NCBI GenBank assembly: GCA_037962975.1
Contig: CM075669.1
Location: 82,132,001 to 82,196,000 of the forward strand
Length of the DNA stretch: 64,000 bases
Direction: 5' to 3'
Origin: Clitoria ternatea
Lineage: Eukaryota; Streptophyta; Magnoliopsida; Fabales; Fabaceae
The position numbers were made by a program, and so were the translations under genes. How positions within the stretch are numbered: position 1 is the first letter of the stretch; every line of letters begins with the position of its first letter. The notes under the pieces were generated by a model. The model ran no database searches. It was not told the DNA's origin and was given only the letters and a program-made list of their open reading frames with translations. Shown here one piece after another: positions 57,648 through 64,000 of this stretch.

Positions 57648-60274
57648 TTAACTTATTTCTCCGCCCTTTCCTTTGCCCTTATCTCTGGTCTCGCCTCCCC
57701 CTTCACCAGCAGCTTTACCTGCATCAGCACTTGTTCCTTCACCTCTAGGCCGCTGGGTGATGGGAGTCAGGAGAGAAGGTCCCATTGACTGACCTGCGGG
57801 AAGAGGAGCTAACTTATATGTGGTGTCTGGCGGCTCCTCCTGACGATCATCAACCAAAGCTACCAGTTTCCCTCCATGAAACTCATAGAACGGATCAATA
57901 CCATTCAAATTGAGTTCCACTTTGGGATTTCGGTATTGAATCTGACGAACTGCAAGCCCAAAAGATTCCTCGACTGCTTGGCTGCAGATATCCACAGCCT
58001 CTTCCGCTCGAGTGTTTGCAGCAGTCAGATCCGCTTTCAAAATTTTGACCTCGTCATTCAAACTCGCCAATTTTAGTAACAACTCCTTCTCCTTACGGGT
58101 CCAGTCTTCAACTCCTTACAAGTAAACGGCCTTGGCTTCTTTGAGTTCCTCTCCCAACTTGGTCGAATGCTCCTTCTCCGTACAGAGGCTGGTGTGGAGG
58201 TCGAAACTGACTTTCTTCTGATTAAGTACTTAGTCTTCCGACTCTTTAAGTAGGTATTTCAGACTGGCGATCTCTTCATCTTTTTTTCCCCTTCCTCTTT
58301 GGAAGCCTTCAACTTATTCTCCAGTCGGAGGATGCTTGCCTTATCCCTAGCTGCAGCAACATTAAGGTCATTAACTTTGCCTACTAACTTGCTGAGTCGT
58401 TCGTTATCCTCCGACAGTCTCTGAACCGACTTAGGAGATCGGACAGTTCTGCTAACTGCCACTGTCCGGCGTCACAAGCTTTTGTTACTTCCTCAGGCTC
58501 TGAAGTCTTCAGCTTGTACAGAGAATCAGAGATGCTTTGAGGCACAGGACCCTCATACACTAAGTATGGGGCAAGATTGGAATTCCCTGAAGGAGGACAG
58601 GAAACCTTGGGCGCAAAGTAAGAACTTATTGGCTTGGCGCCAAAGGTAATCACATTGCTAGGGGCAGCCGCTGTTGGCTTTTCAATCCCCTTTCCTTTAG
58701 AGGCCTCTACATCAACTGCCCCTTCGGAAGTCTTTTGTTTTTTGGGAGAGGGCTGAGACTCGGTTTTCTTGGAAGGCTCATGTTTTGTTTTTTTTCTCTT
58801 CTCACCAACCTTTTTTCCCTCGACGTTAGAGGTCGGTATATCAGATCCGCCCTCCAACAAAAGAATATCGTCACCAGCAGACGAGGTGAGTATGATGGTC
58901 TCCACAGTAGCCTTCTTGGAATTCCGCTTTGCCTGAATGTTGTTTTCAGCCGCCACGGATTTCCCTCCAGCTTTGAGGCCTTTCAACTTCTCCATCTCTG
59001 GTGACTCAGCTCCAATTTCAACTACATAATCAGATAGAAAGATCATCAGTAACAGAAGAAATTGAGACATAAAAAAAAAGAAAAGGCATGTAAAATGACA
59101 GAAAATTACGCAAATATTCCTCGCAGGTGGTCTTTGACCCGAGCAAACGCCTGCAAGAGAAAAACTTATGCGAGGCGGTGTACGATTGAAGAGCAGAAAT
59201 AACGGAAACCGATGTTGGAGTTAACTCGTCCTCGTCGGTGTAGTAAGCTTGGGACATCAACAAGAAATGTTCATGCGTCCAGGCCACGGGGAACTCTTCA
59301 ATCCCATCTTTATTCAGCCAGAAAATTGGATCATCGGGCTTCACACGAATCCTGGTGAAATAAGATTTGAAGGAACGTCCATCAACTTTCACAGAGTCAG
59401 TGTAGGATTCGAAGTTGATGATCTTGGAGAGAGTCCGGAGGGTTATCAGACTTACTCCTCCCTTCTCCCTGTTGGCACGACAAACCACCTGCGTGAAATA
59501 AAAGAGCATGGCCACCGTCGGTGTAAAATTGAAGTGCTCCCCAAGCACTTCAAGAGAATGGATCAAACCCCATCCGTTGGGGTGAAGCTGTGAGGGAGCG
59601 CAATCCAAGAACCTCAGAACAGCCATTTGGAATTTGCTGAGCGGGAAGCGTACACCTAAGTTCAGGAATAAGAAGTCATACATATATATTGACCTCTCAT
59701 CCAGTGTATGACAGATCCGTTGTGATGGCAAGGGAGCCAACACCATGAAACACTCCTTGTACTTTTCTTTTTTGAAAACGGTGAAGCAAGGCTCCAACCT
59801 TGCTCCATCCTCCCAAGCATGTATGGACACCGTATCACGAAATTCGTCAGCAACCCAGCTATATGGGCGTTTCTGCTGGAAATTTGCCCAGTCAATCCAA
59901 TGTGCAACTACATTACACAATCCAGAAGCTGTCTTCATGATATATTTTTGAGAAGATGCTCCACCACTAGAGGTGCTTTCTCCAGACATCTTCTTTACAG
60001 CTAACTTAAACGCCTTTACGCTGCGATAAAAGCTAACATCATCAGAGAGGTACAAATCAGTGCTCCCCTCACTCTCGTTAGAAGAGGATTCTGAAGAGGG
60101 TATTATAACCCTTCGCCTCGAGTAGGGCAACGCCTCCCTCTCTGAATGAAGTGGATTTGAGTGGACGATCACAGGGATCCTCCCACCACGACTCGAGGAA
60201 GTACGAGACAACACTCTCCCTCCCCTTCCCCTACGGCCAACATGGCTCGAGCTAGCAAAGCCTCTCCCAGACAT
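57648..60274 (-). pseudogene. Element G antisense ORF, copy 1 (Transposase_28-like, one intron)
   Basis: Minus-strand gene opposite to gag-pol. Exon 1 is 59110-60274, with ATG at 60274 and a basic Arg/Gly-Ser-rich start (MSGRGFASSSHVGRRGRGGR). The central domain has FPLSKFQMAVLRFLDCAPSQ and LHPNGWGLIHSLEVLGEHFN, resembling the plant Transposase_28 family. A candidate intron of 88 bp (59022-59109) has GTAATT and TATGTAG ends. Exon 2 encodes a Lys/Ser-rich nuclear-type stretch, then a heptad-like coiled coil and a tail with DPFYEFHGGKLVALV, ending at 57648. Frameshifts near 58.45 and 58.1 kb break exon 2. The role is unknown; the family name does not prove transposase activity. Confidence 0.78.
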
Positions 60275-60445
60275 TTAGAAAAACTAGAAGAAAAAAACGA
60301 GAAGACGAAAGAGAGGTTACCTAAGAATGAAGAGAAGTGGTGATTCAAATCTCACACAAGCAAACAGGAATGTCTTCTCGAAATTTTTGCAAAGTTTCAT
60401 CAGGGAAGCAAACACTGAGTAACTTCTGAATCTATTAAGTTCTCC

Positions 60446-60453
60446 TTTTATAA
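60446..60453 (-). promoter_or_regulatory. TATA box upstream of antisense ORF copy 1
   Basis: Minus-strand CTTATAAAAGGAG, about 170 bp before the ATG at 60274, inside a 16-bp near-palindrome (60442-60457). It implies a promoter independent of the LTR. Confidence 0.6.
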
Positions 60454-60457
60454 GGAG

Positions 60458-60944
60458 TCGAAGGTTTTGTCGTTTACAACCAAACGACACTTTCAAACGA
60501 CACCTATTTCATAGACACAAGGCTTCCGTTTTGAACATTGAGGTGCGAAATCAGCGTCAATTCGTCAAAGGGCCTCTCAAATGGGCCTCAGAATTTAAAT
60601 TTCAAGCCCATTAAGTCCTCAGTGACGGTTATAAAGACGTGCGCATCTAAAGCAATAATGGCTTGCCCACGTGATTAAAGGCATTAAATGTCCAATCATG
60701 AGAAACGTTGCAACTGTTTCCCGAATACCAAGGGTTGCAAGTTTCAATAACTTCTGGGATTCCAACACAAAAAACTTTTTGTACGGATCCGTCCTAAGAA
60801 GATCTACGACAACGGAACTTCATTCCAAGAACGGATATTTACGCAACCACGTAATGACTTTCTATAAACGATGAATATCATCTGGTATCCAAACTCATTA
60901 TAGACGATGTAGCTTATATGAGCCACTTTACTAGTCCCTCATAC
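60458..60944. other. Upstream region of antisense ORF copy 1
   Basis: No supported ORF; it presumably carries promoter sequence for the minus strand. The ORF at 60671-60874 is not recognised. Confidence 0.45.
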
Positions 60945-60963
60945 AAGCTAGGGGACAAACAAA
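60945..60963 (+). other. Purine-tract-like site with short LTR-like start after it
   Basis: AAGCTAGGGGACAAACAAAG is followed by TGATGACCC and TCGATACCAG, which partly resemble the start of the G LTR. Homology fades by about 61000, where the 68-bp repeats begin. It is either a rearranged 3' end or a chance match. Confidence 0.35.
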
Positions 60964-61027
60964 GTGATGACCCTTCCTCGATACCAGATTTGATAACAAA
61001 ATTGAAAACTCAGTTCCGTACTCCCCT

Positions 61028-61480
61028 AGGACGGATGATCTCAATCACCTATTCTATGATTTGACGATGTAACTCCTGGCGTGGTGTACTTCCCTAGGAC
61101 GGATGATCTCAATCACCTATTCTGTGATTTGACGATGTAACTCCTGGCGTGGTGTACTTCCCCAGGACGGATGATCTCAATCACCCAATCTGTGACTTGA
61201 CGATGTAACTCCTGGCATGGACAAGTCCCATCATCATCCTTATGATGGAAGCCCTTGAAATCTCAATCTGTATTCTGACGATTAAGAAGCATTTCCCCAG
61301 GACGGACGATCTCAATCACCTATCCTGTGATTTGATGATGTAACTCCTGTGATCTTGAAGGCTCAATCCGTACTCTTCCGATTGAGAGATATTTCCCCAG
61401 GACACATATTCTCTATCACGTAATCTGTTATTTTATATATCAACTCCTGGCGTGAACCAATTCCCATCACTATCCCTATG
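61028..61480 (+). repeat. 68-bp tandem repeat with hairpin (module 2)
   Basis: AGGACGGATGATCTCAA starts units at 61028, 61096 and 61164 (68 bp apart), then at 61299 and, decayed, at 61399. Units carry TCAATCAC ... GTGATTTGA stems with a 7-nt loop and the shared end GACGATGTAACTCCTGGCGTGG. Confidence 0.92.
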
Positions 61481-61996
61481 ATGGAAGACAACCATCATCT
61501 TTATATATATCTTTGTAGTTCCCAAAGCTCGGAACGATACTTTCACATCGAACAACAGATTGACTTTGTGAACCTCCCTGTGAGAACAACTCCAATTAAT
61601 GCTAGTCATCCGTCCTGAGACACCGCTCCTATGAACAACGGATCGACACCTTTTCTCCCCAATAGACTTAAGGATGATGCCCTATGACAGGTATCTATCC
61701 CTTAACATATTTATACTTGGGGACAGTATTCATGTATATATTTCTCTGTTTAAAATTTATTTATTGTCTAATTTTCCAAGGCAATTATTTCAATCTGACC
61801 TCAATGTTTATCATACGGAACGGATTATCAATTACTGAAACGATATATACATCTAAGTTACATTATTCTTCATGAAGTATTGAAGACAAATATCTGAAAA
61901 GGAATTTTATTCATTCGTGAAAAGCAAGATTACATATAATCGACCCAAACCGGAGTTGATCCCGGTATACAACTTTACATACAAAAAATAGCAAAA
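61481..61996. other. Spacer between 68-bp repeats and antisense ORF 2
   Basis: No supported ORF; 61684-61875 is unassigned. It has the same position as 57151-57647 in module 1. Confidence 0.45.
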
Positions 61997-64000
61997 CTAC
62001 GAAGGAGGAACTTGCTCTTCTGTCTCTTTTTGTCCTTCCCCTTCTCCAGGTTCTTGCGTCCCTTCTTTTGAGATTTCTTCCAGAGCTTTCTCTTCAGGTG
62101 CCTCAGTACCTCCTTCAGATGAGATGCCCTCTGGTTTAGGAACAACAGGATCCGGACCCATACTTTGACCCTTGGGAAGAGGGGGAAAACCGTACAAGGA
62201 CTCCGGAGGATTTTCAAGAAGACCTTCAATCACTGCGAATAGCTTACCTCCATGAAATTCATAAAATGGATTCATACCATAAAGGTTTAGTTTCGCAGTG
62301 GGTATGCGGTAGAAGACTTGACGTATAGCCAGGCCGAAGGATTCTTCAACTGCTTGAGTGCATATGTCAATAGCTTTTTACGCCTCGGCTTTTGCTACAG
62401 CCAATTCTTCCTGTAATCTCGAAAGATCTCCATCCGATCCTTGGGATTCCGTGCTCCTAGCCTTCAGTCTCTCGATCTCAAAGAGGAACTTATTCTTCTT
62501 CTGGGACCACTCCTCTGCTTGTTTGAAGTAATCCTCCGCAGCAGCTTTGCTTTTGTCTTCAAGATCAGCCTGTTTGGCTTGACTGCTACGGAGATCTTCT
62601 TGTGATTTACCAAGCATCTCCTCCTTCTCCGCCAATTTACCCTCCAAGTCTTTAAGCATGGTTTTGAGCTTGAGATTTTCCTTGTTCATAATATCTCTGA
62701 ACTCTTTAGACTTGGCAAGGCGATCTTCCATTAATCTTAGAGTGGCTTTATCCTTCCCCGATGAGAGGTTGGGCTGTTCTATTTTATCGCTCAGCTCATC
62801 AACCTTGTCAACACCATCAGCTAACAAACTGAATGAGTGAAGCATCCTAGTCAGTTCTGCTAACTGCCATTTTCCAGCCTCACACACCTCCTTGATTTCT
62901 TTAGTTTTAACCGTGGACCGGAGTTCGTATAACGGCTGAGGAAGAATTGCTGGAGTTGTCCCCCGGTATGAAAGGAAGGGAGTAAGGAATGAAGCAGTGG
63001 GGAAAGAGATCGGACTAGATCCAAGAACCCCAGAAGGAACACCCTGATTGAGTCCAGAAGAAACTTCAGCTACATCCGAGGTCTCTGCAGCTTTACCTTT
63101 CGAAGCTCTTGCCCTTTTCGGACTCCGTGAAGGTTTATGTTTCTTCGATGGTCCTCCTGAAGGATCATTCTTGATCTTCCTCCTCCTCTCTGTTATTTTG
63201 GGCTGACTCATAGTTGCGCCAACACCAGTCGAGCCGCCCTCTATCAGTGGAATCTCCCCTTCTACATCCGAGGTCAGAATGATCACCTCGGAACAATCCT
63301 TCGTAGAATCTTTCTTAGGCAGGATTTTATTCTCGCCAGCTACAGATTTGCCTCCTGCTTTCAAATCTTTCAACTTGTCCATGTCCGGAGATTTTTCCCC
63401 TATTTCACCTACATACATAAATAAAACGTGTTGCAACGAGGAAATGCTTAATACAGTTAACAAAGGAGGAAAAGAAAAATTAAACAAAGAATTACAGAGA
63501 TATTCATCCCGGACTGCACTTGAACTACTCAAAAGACGTCTACACAAAAATGCTTTAAAGCGTGTAGAATATGCTTCAAGGGCAAATAACACCGTCGTCG
63601 TTTCTGTAGATAGCTCGGACTGATGAGTGAAGTATGCTGAAGAGTTCAGGAGAAAGTGCTCATGAGTCCAGCTCAGGGGGAATTTATTAAGACCCTCTTC
63701 GTTCTTCCAGAAGACGGGCTTATTCTTCTTGATTGATATCCGAGTAAAGAAGGGTTTAAATGACTTCCCGTCAACTTTAGCCGAATCAGTGTAGGATTCA
63801 AAGTTCACGAAGGAACACAGAGTCCGGAGTGTGATTAGGCCTACACCGCCTTGCTTGTTAGCCCTCCGAACTACCTGAGTGTAGTAGAACAGCATCGCAA
63901 TGGTGGGCGTAAAGTTGAAGTAGTCTCCCAATACTTCTAGAGCACGGACGAGTCCCCAACAGTTCGGATGGAGTTGAGAAGGTGCACAATTTAGGAACCT
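61997..64000 (-). pseudogene. Element G antisense ORF, copy 2 (Transposase_28-like), cut by window edge
   Basis: Minus-strand second copy. Exon 1 runs from beyond 64000 to 63496 (DYFNFTPTIAMLFYYTQVVR, YTDSAKVDGKSFKPFFTRI). A candidate intron of 87 bp (63409-63495) has GTAATTC and TATGTAG ends; because it is a multiple of three without stops it also reads through. Exon 2 (61997-63408) has EIGEKSPDMDKLKDLKAGGK, a Lys/Arg-rich patch (SKKHKPSRSPKRARASKGKA, nuclear-signal-like), a long coiled coil at about 62400-62750, and a tail with MNPFYEFHGGKLFAVIEGL. The only visible break is one TAA at 62378-62380. It is better kept than copy 1 and clearly diverged from it. Confidence 0.8.

Larger units (their letters stand above)
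49252..64000 (+). mobile_element. Element G: Tat-lineage Ty3/gypsy retrotransposon (3' end outside window)
   Basis: Plus-strand order: 5' LTR, primer site, gag, protease, RT, RNase H, second RNase H, integrase, tandem-repeat spacer, then two antisense-ORF modules. The second RNase H and the antisense ORF are Tat-lineage traits. It inserted into LTR F. No complete 3' LTR is seen before the right edge. A purine tract with a short LTR-like start at about 60945-61000 may mark where an original 3' end was rearranged. Confidence 0.85.

Noticed and set aside
61028..61480. CRISPR-like appearance of the 68-bp array
   Set aside because: The whole unit repeats, including the part between the best-kept words; no spacer diversity.

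Overview
This window looks like repeat-packed nuclear DNA of a flowering plant, probably a dicot and possibly a legume. The lineage is a guess from overall resemblance of the elements; no host gene is present to test it. Essentially everything recognisable is LTR retrotransposon, nested several layers deep. I found no convincing cellular protein gene, rRNA, tRNA or CRISPR array. Most coding remnants carry in-frame stops, many explainable by C-to-T or G-to-A change, as expected for old, methylated insertions.

Left stack (1-24.3 kb). Element C (Tekay/Del-like chromovirus, minus strand) is represented by a 4.0 kb 5' LTR (20313-24301), its primer site and a gag-protease fragment. Element B, of the same broad type and also minus strand, sits inside C. 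It has a 5.7 kb LTR (12547-18280) with an internal 2 kb tandem duplication. B's leader and gag continue to the left window edge, interrupted by element A (642-12495, plus strand, exact ATAAC target-site duplication). A is Athila-like and keeps gag, protease and a downstream accessory ORF, but lacks reverse transcriptase, RNase H and integrase. A is itself interrupted by a Tat/Ogre-like solo LTR, D (3564-6290, exact CATCA duplication).

Middle (24.3-49.25 kb). Element E (24302-31675, minus) is a decayed Athila with 3' LTR, spacer, integrase, RNase H, RT and protease; a Tat-type solo LTR lies inside its LTR. J (about 31676-33564) is a Tekay-type LTR. H (33565 to about 41040) is a minus-strand Tat element with an opposite-strand extra ORF that has its own TATA-like box and an intron. 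The 3' part of a Ty1-copia element of probable SIRE/Maximus type follows (about 41045-44341), with two long GAA arrays. Next is a remnant of an Athila-like LTR (about 44.9-46.56 kb) carrying a hAT-like miniature element (45329-46049), then a truncated Tekay-type LTR, F (46756-49251).

Right (49252-64000). Element G is a Tat-lineage element inserted in F. Its gag-pol runs almost entirely in one frame and has gag, protease, RT, RNase H, the extra Tat-type RNase H and integrase, spoiled by one frameshift and four stops. Downstream are tandem-repeat spacers and two tandem copies of an antisense module. Each module carries a spliced-looking Transposase_28-like ORF on the minus strand and 68-bp-type repeats with a covarying hairpin. 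The second module runs off the right edge.

How the parts relate: the window records successive insertions, of which A, D, B and G are the clearest. The most unusual material is the duplicated antisense-ORF module of G and its counterpart in H, and the family-specific palindromic motif arrays placed in the LTRs of A, B and F.
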